Assembly: GCA_025937835.1 (NCBI GenBank)
Contig: JAICQO010000010.1
Coordinates: forward strand, 54,803-118,802
Origin: Polyangiaceae bacterium
GTDB lineage: Bacteria; Myxococcota_A; Polyangia; Polyangiales; Polyangiaceae
DNA length: 64,000 bases
Reading direction: 5' to 3'
Shown here one piece after another: positions 26,448 to 35,490 of the stretch. The number at the start of each line of letters is the position of its first letter. Within the stretch, counting starts at the first letter, position 1. Under the pieces are notes generated by a model, which was given only the letters and a program-made list of their open reading frames with translations, did no database searches and was not told the origin of the DNA. The position numbers and the translations under genes are program-made.

Positions 26448-27398
26448 TCAACGCGGCAGCCCGGCTGTCTCCGGGAAGCCGAGCATCAGGTTCAGGTTCT
26501 GGATAGCCACGCCGCTCGCGCCCTTGCCGAGGTTGTCGGAGATTGCAACCAGGAGCACGTGACCGGAGGGATGCGGGATGACGCGCAAGACGATGCGGTT
26601 CGTGTGGTTGCAGACGCGCGGATCGAGCGTGGTGTCTTCGATCGCATCATCCAGGGGGCGGAGCTCCACGAACGGTTCCTTCTCGTAGCGCTGGCTGAAG
26701 ATTTCCCAAACCCGCGCAGCGCTCACGCCGCGGAGTAGCTCGGCGTGCAGCGGCACCTGGACACGCATGCCCATCGCGAACGGACCTACCGCGGGCTGGA
26801 AGTACGGTTCGAGCTCGACGCGCCCGTGCGCCATCATTTCCGGGATGTGCTTGTGCACGTGACCGAGCGCGTACGGCGCCTCGTAGGGCAGATTGACCAG
26901 GCCCTGCTCTGGGCTCTCCCATTTCTCGATCTTGGCCTTGCCGCCGCCCGTGTACCCCGACAACGAGTGACAGGCGATGACGGCCTTCTTGTCGAGAATG
27001 CCGGCGTCGATCAGCGGGCGAACCAGCAGGATGAACGACGAGGCGTGACAGCCGGGGTTCGAGACGCGGGCGGCGCTCTGGATCCGCGCGCGGGCCTCGG
27101 GATCGAGCTCGGGCAAGCCGTAGACCCAGCCGGGGGCGACGCGGTGCGCGGTGCTGGCGTCGATCACGCGCGTGTCGGACTCGGCGGCCCAGGCCGCGGC
27201 AGCCTTCGCTGCGTCGTCGGGCAAGCACAACACCACCAGATCGGCGCGTGCGATCGCATCGCGTCGCGCTGCGTCGTTCTTTCGATCCGCTTCGGCGAGG
27301 GTGATGAGCTCGAGCTCCGGGCGCCCGTTCAACCACTCACGAATGCGGAGCCCGGTAGTACCTGCGTGACCGTCTACATAGACCTTCGAGGTTGCCAT
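26448..27398 (-). CDS. argC: N-acetyl-gamma-glutamyl-phosphate reductase, short type
   Basis: The start at 27398 gives MATSKVYVDGHAGTTGLRIR, the type-2 ArgC N-terminus; 19 upstream residues were discarded. At 316 residues it is the short form of the family (about 310). The catalytic cysteine is Cys117 in VSNPGCHAS. The enzyme makes N-acetylglutamate semialdehyde from the acyl phosphate with NADPH, the third step of arginine synthesis. No other arg gene is in the window. It leads an apparent operon with the exonuclease and Nudix genes. Confidence 0.92.
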   Translation of the reverse strand: MATSKVYVDGHAGTTGLRIREWLNGRPELELITLAEADRKNDAARRDAIARADLVVLCLPDDAAKAAAAWAAESDTRVIDASTAHRVAPGWVYGLPELDPEARARIQSAARVSNPGCHASSFILLVRPLIDAGILDKKAVIACHSLSGYTGGGKAKIEKWESPEQGLVNLPYEAPYALGHVHKHIPEMMAHGRVELEPYFQPAVGPFAMGMRVQVPLHAELLRGVSAARVWEIFSQRYEKEPFVELRPLDDAIEDTTLDPRVCNHTNRIVLRVIPHPSGHVLLVAISDNLGKGASGVAIQNLNLMLGFPETAGLPR

Positions 27399-27519
27399 GT
27401 GCGCTTCGCGTCTAACTTTCGTGCCCAACTGTTGCGCGCCCGCGCTGAAAGGCAACCGGAGTCACCGAAACGTCGTTCCGCCCGAGGCGGAGCCGCGCTA
27501 AGCCCGGGGCTCGCCCCCG

Positions 27520-28317
27520 ATGCCCGCCCGGTTCCGTCGCTTCCTGCTCGGCTCTTCTCTGGCTCTCGCCATCGGTTGCGGCTCGGCGGATCCCGGCGTG
27601 CAAGGCGGCGCCGACGCGCCGGTAACGCCCGAACGGCGCGCCAAGAGCCGCCGCAATCCGCGTCCCGAGCTCGACCCGACTCAGATCGTGTTCAGCTTGC
27701 GGCACCGCGAGGAGGAGCTCGAGGCCTGCGCGGGCGAGCCACGCGCGAGCGGCCACGTGCAGCTGCGCTGGCGCGTCACCAAGAGCGGCTCCGTGAGGGA
27801 CGTGAAGGTGCTGAGCTCCACGCTGCCCGAGCAGGCGCTGACGGACTGCGTCGTCGAAAAGGTCCGCGAGCTCAAGTTCACGCGCAGCAGCCGCTCCGCG
27901 ACGGCCCACTGGACGTTCGTGTTCGGTCTCGAGCGTGGGGCGGTTGCGAGCGAAGACCAGCCGAGCAAGGGTCGCCGCAAGAAGCGCCGTGTCGAACCGG
28001 GTCTGTCGATCGACGAGCAGTCACCGGGGTTCCTCGAACCCGATCGGATCTCGAGCGTGGTCGAAGCGGGGTTCCGGCTGTACGGGCATTGTTATCGAGA
28101 CGGCCTGTCGCGCACCCCGGGTCTCGGTGGCGCCGTGCGGCTGAAAATCGTGATCGCTCCCACGGGCGAGGTAGAGAACGTGCTCGACGGCGGGTCGGAT
28201 TTGCCCGATCAGCGCGTCATCAACTGCGTCGCCCAGGGCATTTTTGCGCTGCAATTTCCGAAGCCGCAGCGCGGCAGCGTCCACGTCTTGTACCGCGTGG
28301 TGTTCGACGCCAGTTAG
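27520..28317 (+). CDS. Lipoprotein-like AgmX/PglI-type protein with two TonB-C-like repeats
   Basis: The signal peptide MPARFRRFLLGSSLALAIGCG has a plausible lipobox (AIGC). Two related segments follow: SGHVQLRWRVTKSGSVRDVK with ALTDCVVEKVRELKF, and GGAVRLKIVIAPTGEVENVL with RVINCVAQGIFALQFP. This pattern, a beta hairpin followed by C(V)...L.F, is that of the AgmX/PglI C-terminal (TonB_C-like) domain found in adventurous-motility and related myxobacterial proteins. The two Cys in equivalent positions suggest a disulfide per repeat, each with an upstream Cys. A specific role is unknown. Convergent with the next lipoprotein gene. Confidence 0.7.
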   Translation: MPARFRRFLLGSSLALAIGCGSADPGVQGGADAPVTPERRAKSRRNPRPELDPTQIVFSLRHREEELEACAGEPRASGHVQLRWRVTKSGSVRDVKVLSSTLPEQALTDCVVEKVRELKFTRSSRSATAHWTFVFGLERGAVASEDQPSKGRRKKRRVEPGLSIDEQSPGFLEPDRISSVVEAGFRLYGHCYRDGLSRTPGLGGAVRLKIVIAPTGEVENVLDGGSDLPDQRVINCVAQGIFALQFPKPQRGSVHVLYRVVFDAS

Positions 28318-28320
28318 CTC

Positions 28321-29055
28321 TCAGCCCGGGCAGTCGCCGAGCTGGATACTATTATTCTTCTCGTCCACCACGTAGCTGAGCTCGCCCTGGGTGAGCTTGA
28401 CCTTGCCCGTGGTGCTCTTGAGTTTGGAGGGGTTCACGCCGGTGGCGCGGGTCAGGGCTTCGAGCCAGGGGATATCGGGCGCGGGGACGAGCTCGATGCA
28501 GCGCGGCGCGGAGTCGCCGGGGGGGGCGGCGTAAACGAGCGTGGTGCGCTCGGCGCCGTGTTCGGCTTCCACACGCGACGGAGCCGGCCGCGTCACGCGA
28601 AACCCGAGCTCCTCGAAGTACCTGGCCGCGACGCCGGCGCTCATCTCCGCGAGCTGGGGACCGATGCAGCGGATCTCCTTGGAGCCTTCGGGGCGATACG
28701 CCTGCCCCTTGGGACAGCTCGGATCCCCCTCCTTCTCGAGGCGCTTCAACTCTTCGGCGCTCGGAGCTTTGCGCGCCTTGCGCTTGGCGCGCCGATCGAG
28801 CGCCCCGACCTGAGCCACCAGCTGATTCTTGGCCGAGATCAGCTGATCCACCTCTCCGTGCCGCTGAGCCTGCTTGCACGTGGCAAGTGCCGCTTCGACC
28901 GCCCCGAGGCTCGCTTCGACGCTCGGCTTCGATTTGGCATCGACTGCCGTCACCTTCTCCTGAGCCGCCGCATAGCTCGTGAGACACGCCTTCGTCTCCG
29001 CGCTCTCACACCCGAGCAGCGCACCACCGACCAGCAATACTCCGGCAACCTTCAT
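28321..29055 (-). CDS. Hypothetical lipoprotein
   Basis: MKVAGVLLVGGALLGCES is a short signal peptide with lipobox LLGC. The 244-residue product has a helical N-terminal half (residues ~20-100, coiled-coil-like, Lys/Ala-rich) and a C-terminal half with paired cysteines (DPSCPKGQAY, EIRCIGPQ). I do not recognise a family. It lies downstream of the urt operon on the same strand, but a hairpin separates them, so a link with urea transport is doubtful. Confidence 0.6.
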   Translation of the reverse strand: MKVAGVLLVGGALLGCESAETKACLTSYAAAQEKVTAVDAKSKPSVEASLGAVEAALATCKQAQRHGEVDQLISAKNQLVAQVGALDRRAKRKARKAPSAEELKRLEKEGDPSCPKGQAYRPEGSKEIRCIGPQLAEMSAGVAARYFEELGFRVTRPAPSRVEAEHGAERTTLVYAAPPGDSAPRCIELVPAPDIPWLEALTRATGVNPSKLKSTTGKVKLTQGELSYVVDEKNNSIQLGDCPG

Positions 29056-29082
29056 CGGCCCGCGAGGTTACCCCGCGTCCGT

Positions 29083-29115
29083 CCCGCGCGCCCCCGTTCG
29101 ATCGCCCCGCGCGGG
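29083..29115 (-). terminator. GC-rich hairpin downstream of urtE
   Basis: CCCGCGCG and CGCGCGGG form a perfect 8-bp stem with a 17-base loop, 8 bases past the urtE stop codon. It lacks a T-tract but is well placed to end or limit urt operon transcription. Confidence 0.45.
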
Positions 29116-29123
29116 AAATCTCG

Positions 29124-29819
29124 TCAAACAGTGAGGTACTTGCTCACTACGTCCCCCGTGAGCTCGCCGATCTCCCCGGCAGCCACGCGGCGGCCGCGGT
29201 CCATGATCGCGAAGCGGTCGGCCACCTTGCGCACGAACGGGAGCTTCTGCTCGACGAGCAGGATCGTCAGCTTCTCGCTGCGGTTCAGCTCGAGCAGCAC
29301 CTCGGCGATGTGCGAGACGATGTTCGGTTGAATGCCCTCGGTGGGCTCGTCCAGGATCAAGAGCTTGGGATCGAGCGCCAGCGCGCGCCCCATCGCCAGC
29401 TGCTGCTGCTGGCCGCCGGACAGATCACCGCCGCGCCGGCGCATCATGCTCTTCAAGACCGGGAACAGCTTGAAGATCCGCTCCGGGATCTCTTTCTTGC
29501 CGTCGGGACGCGCGGCAAGTCCCACGCGCAGGTTCTCCTCGACCGTGAGCTGGCTGAAGATGTCGCGCCCCTGCGGCACGTAACCGATGCCGGCGCGGGC
29601 GCGGGACTCCGGCGCGCTCTTGGTGAGCTCACCCTTGCCGAAGCTGATCTTGCCCGACTGGCTCTTGAGGATGCCCATGACGGTCTTCAAGAGCGTGGTC
29701 TTGCCCACGCCGTTTCTGCCCATCAAGCAGGTGCACGAGCCTTCCGGGATCTCGAGGTCCATGTCCCAGAGCGTGTGGCTCTCGCCGTAGAACTGGTTCA
29801 GCTTCGCGACCTCAAGCAT
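29124..29819 (-). CDS. urtE: Urea ABC transporter ATP-binding subunit UrtE
   Basis: The 231-residue ATPase has Walker A GRNGVGKTT, signature DLSGGQQQQLAMGRAL and Walker B LLILDEPTEGIQP. The opening MLEVAKLNQFYGESHTLWDM and length fit UrtE of the branched-chain-amino-acid-type urea importer (LivF-like). The start overlaps the urtD stop by 8 bases. It is the last gene of urtABCDE. Confidence 0.93.
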   Translation of the reverse strand: MLEVAKLNQFYGESHTLWDMDLEIPEGSCTCLMGRNGVGKTTLLKTVMGILKSQSGKISFGKGELTKSAPESRARAGIGYVPQGRDIFSQLTVEENLRVGLAARPDGKKEIPERIFKLFPVLKSMMRRRGGDLSGGQQQQLAMGRALALDPKLLILDEPTEGIQPNIVSHIAEVLLELNRSEKLTILLVEQKLPFVRKVADRFAIMDRGRRVAAGEIGELTGDVVSKYLTV

Positions 29820-30768
29820 CCGCGCCTCCCAAGTACACCTCGATCACCTTCGGATCGGCCTGAACCGCGTCCATCGAGCCTTCGGCGAGCACGCGCCCTT
29901 CGTGGAGCACGGTCACCGTCTTGGCGATGCTGCGCACGAACTCCATGTCGTGCTCGACGACGACCACGGTGTGCTCCCCGGCCAGGCCGTTCAAGAGCTC
30001 GGCCGTCTTCTCCGTCTCTTTGTGGGTCATGCCCGCGACCGGCTCGTCCACCAGCAGCACGCGCGGCTCCTGCGAGAGCAACATGCCGATCTCGAGCCAC
30101 TGCTTCTGCCCGTGCGAGAGCAGGCCGGCCCGCTTCTGCGCTTCGTCCTTCAGGCCGATGATTTCGAGCACGCGCTCGATCTTCTCCCGCTCGGTGCGGG
30201 TGAGCCGCGCGAACAGCGACGAGAACACGCGCTTCTTGCCGGGCAACGTGAGCTCGAGGTTCTCGAACACGCTGTGGCCCTGGAACACGGTCGGGCGCTG
30301 GAACTTCCGGCACACGCCGCGCTGCGCGATCTCGTCCTCGCGGAGCTGGGTGAGGTCCTGGTCGTCGCCGATCAGGAACACCGAGCCGGTGTCGGGCTTG
30401 GTCTTGCCCGTGATCACGTCTTGCAACGTGGTCTTGCCGGCGCCGTTCGGGCCGATGATGCAGCGGAGCTCGCCTTCGTCGAGCACCAGCGTGAGGTTGT
30501 CGAGCGCCTTGAAGCCGTCGAAGCTGACGCTCACGCTGTCCACGCAGAGCAGGGCCTTGCGGCCGTGGGTGAGCTCGTCGACCCGAGACTGGTCGACGGT
30601 TCGCTTCTTCGGCAACCAGCTGATCCTCGGGCTGCGGGCCTTTCGCGGGGATTCAGGCGCGTTGTCGCTGGGCCGTTTGGCTTCGGCCTCGGCGTGGGTC
30701 ACGGGCTTGGCCGGCTCGATCGGCTCTTCTACGACGGCGTTCAGCGGTGCAGATTCGGTTGCGCTCAT
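29812..30768 (-). CDS. urtD: Urea ABC transporter ATP-binding subunit UrtD
   Basis: The start ATG at 30768 shares ATGA with the urtC stop; the 709-residue ORF-track version reads through urtC out of frame. The 318-residue ATPase has Walker A GPNGAGKTT, TKPDTGSVFLIGDDQDLT, signature LLSHGQKQWLEIGMLL and Walker B VLLVDEPVAGMTHKETE, which is characteristic of UrtD (GMTDxET). An N-terminal extension of ~75 residues, Pro/Ala/Lys-rich (EEPIEPAKPVTHAEAEAKRP), is longer than usual. Confidence 0.93.
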   Translation of the reverse strand: MSATESAPLNAVVEEPIEPAKPVTHAEAEAKRPSDNAPESPRKARSPRISWLPKKRTVDQSRVDELTHGRKALLCVDSVSVSFDGFKALDNLTLVLDEGELRCIIGPNGAGKTTLQDVITGKTKPDTGSVFLIGDDQDLTQLREDEIAQRGVCRKFQRPTVFQGHSVFENLELTLPGKKRVFSSLFARLTRTEREKIERVLEIIGLKDEAQKRAGLLSHGQKQWLEIGMLLSQEPRVLLVDEPVAGMTHKETEKTAELLNGLAGEHTVVVVEHDMEFVRSIAKTVTVLHEGRVLAEGSMDAVQADPKVIEVYLGGADA

Positions 30769-31910
30769 TTCTTCACCCGGACGCGCTCGAGGGCGCCGAC
30801 CAAGCCTTGCGGCAAGAACAAAGTCACGGCGATGAACAGCGCGCCGAGCACGTACAGCCAGAACTCCGGCATCGCCACCGTGAACCAGCTCTTCGCGCCG
30901 TTCACGACGAAGGCGCCGATCGGCGCACCGATCAGGCTGCCTCGGCCCCCGACCGCGACCCAGATCGCCATCTCGATCGAGTTCGAGGGCTGGAGCTCGC
31001 TCGGGTTGATGATCCCGACCTGCGGAACGTAAAGGGCGCCGGCAAAGCCGCAGATCACCGCCGACAGCGTGTACACGAACAGCTTGTAGTTCGTGGGGTT
31101 GTAGCCCGCGAACATGGTCCGGCTCTCTTCGTCGCGGATCGCACGCAGCACGCGACCCGCCTTCGAGGTGGTGACGAAGCGAGCGATCAGGAAGGCCACG
31201 AACAGCCCCGCCGCCGACAGCATGTACAGCATCAGCTTCGTGCCCTGCTCGTGCAGGGAGTAGCCGTAAATTTCCTTGAAATTCGTGAGACCATTGTTGC
31301 CGCCGAGCGCCGTCTCGTTGCGGAAGAACAGGAGCATCAGCGCGAAGGTCAGGGCCTGGGTGATGATCGAAAAATACACGCCACGGATCCGCGAGCGGAA
31401 CGCGAAGAACCCGAAGCAATACGCGAGCAGGCCGGGCACGAGCATCGCGGCCAGGCAGGCGACCAGGAAGTTGTCGAACGGCTTCCAGAACCAGGGCAGC
31501 TCCTTCCAATCGAGGAACACCATGAAGTCGGGCAGCTTGCTGCGATATACGCCGGCATCGCCGATCGCGAGCATCAGGTACATGCCCATGGCGTAGCCGC
31601 CGAGCGCGAAGAACACGCCGTGTCCGAGGCTCAGGATCCCGGCGTAGCCCCAGAGCAGGTCCATCGCGACCGCGACCGTCGCAAAGCAGAAGAACTTGCC
31701 GAACAGCGTGACCAGGTAGTCCGGCAGGTGCAACGCCGAGTCCGGCGGCAGGCCGTTCAGGATCGGCACGATCGCCACGCTCAGCGCGAGCAGCACGGCG
31801 AAGCTCAGGTAGCCGCGCTTGGACAGCACGCTCTCGAGGCGAACCGCCGCGGGCGCCGGTGATTTCGGCTGGGCTGCGGGCGCTTTCGCTGCCGGTTTCT
31901 CGTCGCTCAC
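30765..31910 (-). CDS. urtC: Urea ABC transporter permease UrtC
   Basis: GTG 31910 is the start, overlapping the urtB stop as GTGA. The 381-residue multi-pass protein has the LivM/UrtC core: LLWGYAGILSLGHGVFFALG, SRIRGVYFSIITQALTFALM and IWVAVGGRGSLIGAPIGAFV. A cytoplasmic Ala/Pro/Lys-rich N-terminal tail of ~25 residues precedes the first helix. It pairs with UrtB to form the translocation pore. Confidence 0.93.
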   Translation of the reverse strand: MSDEKPAAKAPAAQPKSPAPAAVRLESVLSKRGYLSFAVLLALSVAIVPILNGLPPDSALHLPDYLVTLFGKFFCFATVAVAMDLLWGYAGILSLGHGVFFALGGYAMGMYLMLAIGDAGVYRSKLPDFMVFLDWKELPWFWKPFDNFLVACLAAMLVPGLLAYCFGFFAFRSRIRGVYFSIITQALTFALMLLFFRNETALGGNNGLTNFKEIYGYSLHEQGTKLMLYMLSAAGLFVAFLIARFVTTSKAGRVLRAIRDEESRTMFAGYNPTNYKLFVYTLSAVICGFAGALYVPQVGIINPSELQPSNSIEMAIWVAVGGRGSLIGAPIGAFVVNGAKSWFTVAMPEFWLYVLGALFIAVTLFLPQGLVGALERVRVKK

Positions 31911-33523
31911 GAGACCTCCGCGGCGCGGCCCTTGAGAGCAAAGATGCCCTGTGGCCGCCGCTGGATGAATAGGATGATGAACACCAAGATCGCGATCTTT
32001 CCGAGCACGGCGCCGGCCACCGGCTCGAGCAGCTTGTTGACGATGCCGAGGCCGAAGGCTCCCGCGAGCGTGCCCGCGAGCTTGCCGACTCCGCCCAGCA
32101 CCACGACCATGAACGAATCGACGATGTAGCCCTGACCGAGCTCGGGCCCCACGTTGCCGAGCTGCGACAGCGCCACGCCGCCGAGCCCGGCCACGCCGGA
32201 GCCGATGCCGAAGGTCCACATGTCCACGCGCCGGGTGGAGATGCCCATGCTCGCAGCCATGGCGCGGTTCTGCGTCACCGCTCGCACGTGCAGCCCGAGC
32301 GGCGTGCGCTGCAGCATGAACCAGACGAACGCCACCACCACCGCCGCAAACAGGATCACGGCCACGCGGCTGTAGGTGAGCACGAACCCGGGCAGGAGCT
32401 CGACGCCGCCGGCGATGAAGCTCGGGTTCGCGACCGTCACGTTCTGGGCGCCGAAGATCAGGCGCACGGTCTGGATCAGGATCAGCGAGATGCCCCAGGT
32501 GCAGAGCAGCGTCTCGAGCGGACGGCCGTAGAAGAAGCGGATCACGCTGCGCTCGAGCAGCACGCCGATCGCCGCGGAAACCACGAACGCCACGGGGATC
32601 GAGAACACCAGGTACCAGTCCGAGTGATCCGGCAGGTAGCTCTGAAAGGCCTTCTGTACGACGTAGGTCGAGTACGCGCCGATCATCAACAGCTCGCCGT
32701 GCGCCATGTTGATCACGCGCATCAGGCCGAAGGTGATCGCGAGCCCGAGCGCTGCGAGCAGCAGCACGCTGCCGAGGCTCAGGCCGTAAAACAAATGACC
32801 GATCAACCCGAACCACAGCGCGCGGAGCTCGATCGCCGCCTTGGCGCTGTCGGCCGCCAGCCTCACCTCGGGGTTCTTCTCGACGAACTCTCCGCTCGGG
32901 GTGCGCTCGAGCACGCGCTCGACGTCGGGCTTGAAGTTGGGATCGGCGGACGCTTCGATGGCGTGCAGGGCGCGCAGCTTGAGCGCGACGTCGGTGCCCG
33001 AAAGGTCCAGCGGAGCGAGCGCCAGCTCGAGCTTCGCCTTGACCTCGGAGTCCTTCTCCACCGACAGGGCCTTCCGCACGACCGGCGCGAGCTCGTCGTT
33101 GCGGCGCTTGGCGAGATCTTCGGCGGCCTCGAGACGAACGTCCTTGTCCGGGGACGTGAGCCGCAGCGAGGCAATCGCAGGTTCCAGCGTGCGGCGCAGC
33201 TGGTTGTCCACCAGCGGCGGCTTTCCGTTCTCGGGCTTGGGCGGAGCGCCGGGGCTCAGCACGGTGACGCTACCGTCTTCGGCGACGCGGTAGGCGTTGC
33301 CGGCGGCGTCTACCTGCAGCTGGTCGTCGAGCAGCGCGACCAGGATCGACAGCGCCTGCGCATCGCGCCGCGCCAGGATCGAGTTCACCGCGCTCTCCAC
33401 CTTGCCGCGGTCGCTCGAGTTCAGAGCGCGCAGGTCTTCGGAGAGCTGATCGGCGCGGGCCGGGCTCGAAAATGCCGCGAACAACGCGCACAGCAGCAAA
33501 ATTTTCGCAAATAGCTTGGGCAT
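31907..33523 (-). CDS. urtB: Urea ABC transporter permease UrtB
   Basis: The start at 33523 gives MPKLFAKILLLCALFAAFSS, a signal peptide cleaved near ARADQ; nine ORF-track residues were dropped. As in other UrtB proteins a periplasmic N-terminal region (~200 residues, HEAT-like: VRLEAAEDLAKRRNDELAPV) precedes the LivH-type permease, with ITFGLMRVINMAHGELLMIG and MWTFGIGSGVAGLGGVALS. Length 538 fits the family. Next to urtA, gap 69 bases. Confidence 0.93.
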   Translation of the reverse strand: MPKLFAKILLLCALFAAFSSPARADQLSEDLRALNSSDRGKVESAVNSILARRDAQALSILVALLDDQLQVDAAGNAYRVAEDGSVTVLSPGAPPKPENGKPPLVDNQLRRTLEPAIASLRLTSPDKDVRLEAAEDLAKRRNDELAPVVRKALSVEKDSEVKAKLELALAPLDLSGTDVALKLRALHAIEASADPNFKPDVERVLERTPSGEFVEKNPEVRLAADSAKAAIELRALWFGLIGHLFYGLSLGSVLLLAALGLAITFGLMRVINMAHGELLMIGAYSTYVVQKAFQSYLPDHSDWYLVFSIPVAFVVSAAIGVLLERSVIRFFYGRPLETLLCTWGISLILIQTVRLIFGAQNVTVANPSFIAGGVELLPGFVLTYSRVAVILFAAVVVAFVWFMLQRTPLGLHVRAVTQNRAMAASMGISTRRVDMWTFGIGSGVAGLGGVALSQLGNVGPELGQGYIVDSFMVVVLGGVGKLAGTLAGAFGLGIVNKLLEPVAGAVLGKIAILVFIILFIQRRPQGIFALKGRAAEVS

Positions 33524-33592
33524 CTCAGGCTCGATGCCAGGGCGGCGCAAACGTCGGCGCCACCCTGGCGCTGGGTGAAAAACGAGCGTGGA

Positions 33593-35008
33593 TTACTTGG
33601 CGGCCGGCTCAGCAGCGGCCACCGCGGCCTCGGACTTGAACTTCGCCTCGGTGCAGTTGCCGCACACCCAGGGGAACGTCCAATCCGCCACCTTCTTCGA
33701 GCTCTCGGGGATGAAGGGGCTCCACGCCTGAGCGCGGATCGGACCCTCGGTCTTTTCCACGACCTGGAACTGACCGTCGGCCTTCACCTCGGCGATGAAC
33801 ACCGGCTTGTGGAGGTGGTGGTTCTTCGCGTCCATCGAGATCACGAAACCGGAGGGCGCCTTCACCGTCTGGTAGCCGATCGCCTGGCGAACCGCGTCGA
33901 TGTTGGTCGTCCCGGCCTGCTCGGCAGCCTGGGCCCACATCTTGATGCCGATGTACGTCGCCTCCATCGGATCGTTGGTGACGCGCTTGTCGGCATCGGG
34001 CAGGTTCTTGGCCTTCGCGTAGGCCTTCCAGTCCGCGATGAACTTCTTGTTCTCGGGCGTGTCGATCGACATGAAGTAGTTCCAGGCGGCGAGGTGGCCG
34101 ACCAGGGGCTTGGTGTCGATACCGCGCAGCTCTTCTTCACCGACGGAGAACGCGACGACCGGGATGTCCGAGGCCTTGAGGCCCTGGTTCGCGAGCTCCT
34201 TGTAGAAGGGAACGTTCGAGTCGCCGTTGATGGTCGAGACCACGGCGGTGGGCGTACCGGCCGCGAACTTCTTCACGTCGGCCACGATGGTTTGGTAGTC
34301 CGAGTGACCGAACGGCGTGTACTTCTCCATGATGTTCGCCTCGGGCACGCCCTTGGACGTCAGGAAGTAACGCAGGATCTTGTTGGTGGTGCGGGGGTAG
34401 ACGTAGTCCGTGCCGAGCAGCACCCACTTCTTGGCGCCGCCGCCCTTCGCGCCCATCAAGTACTCGACGGCCGGGATCGCCTGCTGGTTCGGCGCAGCGC
34501 CCGTGTAGAACACGTTGTAGGAGCTCTCTTCGCCTTCGTACTGGACCGGGTAGAAGAGCAGGCCGTTCAGCTCTTCGAACACCGGCAGCACGCTCTTGCG
34601 CGACACCGAGGTCCAACAGCCGAACACGACCGAGACCTTCTCCTTCTGGATCAGCTCGCGCGCCTTCTCGGCGAACAGCGGCCAGTTGGAGGCCGGGTCC
34701 ACGACCACCGGCTCGAGCTTGCGCTTGAGCACGCCGCCCGCCTGGTTGATCTGCTCGATCGTCATCAGCGCCACGTCCTTCAAGGACGTCTCGCTGATCG
34801 CCATGGTGCCGGACAGGGAGTGCAGAATACCCACCTTGATCGGGCCAGTCTCGGACGCCGCCGTTTCGGCAGGGGCCGGGGCCAAAGCCGCATCCGGCGC
34901 CTTGGCGCTTTCAGCCGGAGCCGGGCTCGTACCGGCCGAGGGGCCCTTACAGGCACCCGCTATCAGTCCCAAAACGCCAACTAGGATCGTCGGAATACGG
35001 ATTTTCAT
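33593..35008 (-). CDS. urtA: Urea ABC transporter substrate-binding lipoprotein UrtA
   Basis: The start at 35008 gives MKIRIPTILVGVLGLIAGAC, a signal peptide with lipobox IAGAC; an AGGAGAG ribosome-binding site lies just upstream. After an Ala/Pro linker the binding domain begins IKVGILHSLSGTMAISETSL, typical of UrtA/FmdD. Other family stretches are GCWTSVSRKSVLPVFEELNG and LFYPVQYEGEESSYNVFYTG. It captures urea (or short amides) in the periplasm for UrtBC. It is the first gene of the urt operon; a stable hairpin precedes it. Confidence 0.95.
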   Translation of the reverse strand: MKIRIPTILVGVLGLIAGACKGPSAGTSPAPAESAKAPDAALAPAPAETAASETGPIKVGILHSLSGTMAISETSLKDVALMTIEQINQAGGVLKRKLEPVVVDPASNWPLFAEKARELIQKEKVSVVFGCWTSVSRKSVLPVFEELNGLLFYPVQYEGEESSYNVFYTGAAPNQQAIPAVEYLMGAKGGGAKKWVLLGTDYVYPRTTNKILRYFLTSKGVPEANIMEKYTPFGHSDYQTIVADVKKFAAGTPTAVVSTINGDSNVPFYKELANQGLKASDIPVVAFSVGEEELRGIDTKPLVGHLAAWNYFMSIDTPENKKFIADWKAYAKAKNLPDADKRVTNDPMEATYIGIKMWAQAAEQAGTTNIDAVRQAIGYQTVKAPSGFVISMDAKNHHLHKPVFIAEVKADGQFQVVEKTEGPIRAQAWSPFIPESSKKVADWTFPWVCGNCTEAKFKSEAAVAAAEPAAK

Positions 35009-35024
35009 GCGCTCTCTCCTGCAC

Positions 35025-35075
35025 CAGTGGTCCGAACGCCGAGCCGCTGCGTGCGGCGGGTCGCGGACGCCACTG
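35025..35075 (-). promoter_or_regulatory. Long hairpin in the urtA leader
   Basis: On the urtA strand CAGTG-GC-GTCCG pairs with CGGAC-CACTG (10 bp with a 2-base bulge), enclosing a second CCGC/GCGG stem. It ends just before the AGGAGAG ribosome-binding site. It could be an attenuator, a terminator of the upstream cupin/BMP operon, or an RNA switch. No known riboswitch consensus was recognised. Confidence 0.45.
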
Positions 35076-35127
35076 TCATCCCCGGGGAGGCGTTTCGGTC
35101 CTGTTTCGAAATAGCGACACGGGCATG

Positions 35128-35490
35128 TCAATCCGCCTCGCTCGCGAAATGAATCGGTGCTTGCCAGAGGATCAACACCAGGCAACCACTCGGACTCTCG
35201 ACGGAATGTGACGTTCCCGGCGGGTTCACCACGAACGTGCCCGCCGCGTACTCGCCGCGCTCGTCGCGCTGGCTGCCCTCGAGCACCAGGATGTGTTCGT
35301 AACCGGGGTGCTCGTGGCGCGGCACGCGCGCGCCGGGCGCGTAGCGGAGCAACGCCGCCGAAGCGCCGGACCGTTCGTCCTTGTACAGCTCCGCAATCTC
35401 GACGCCCTCTCGCATCGGTCGGAAGTCGCGACGCTTCAGAGCGTCGGGCAAGAGCTGAAGCACCAGACGCGCGGGCTCGCTCGCACTCAT
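35128..35490 (-). CDS. Small cupin (ChrR-like)
   Basis: ATG 35490 overlaps the ATPase stop by one base (TGATG), implying coupling. The 120-residue single cupin has metal-site residues in RVPRHEHPGYEHILVLEGSQ and the second motif GTFVVNPPGTSHSVESPSGC, closest to ChrR-type anti-sigma cupins. Its place as last gene of the BMP/biuret-hydrolase operon suggests a role in the same pathway, either as a small-molecule sensor or as an enzyme; neither can be decided. Confidence 0.8.
   Translation of the reverse strand: MSASEPARLVLQLLPDALKRRDFRPMREGVEIAELYKDERSGASAALLRYAPGARVPRHEHPGYEHILVLEGSQRDERGEYAAGTFVVNPPGTSHSVESPSGCLVLILWQAPIHFASEAD

Noticed and set aside
29812-32816. Long track ORFs of 709 and 683 residues covering urtD and urtC
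   Set aside because: Their N-terminal halves are shadows of urtC and urtB. The true starts form ATGA and GTGA overlaps with the preceding gene.
35009-35127. Guanidine riboswitch before urtA
   Set aside because: The position would suit one, but the conserved guanidine-I, -II or -III sequence blocks were not found; only a simple hairpin is seen.
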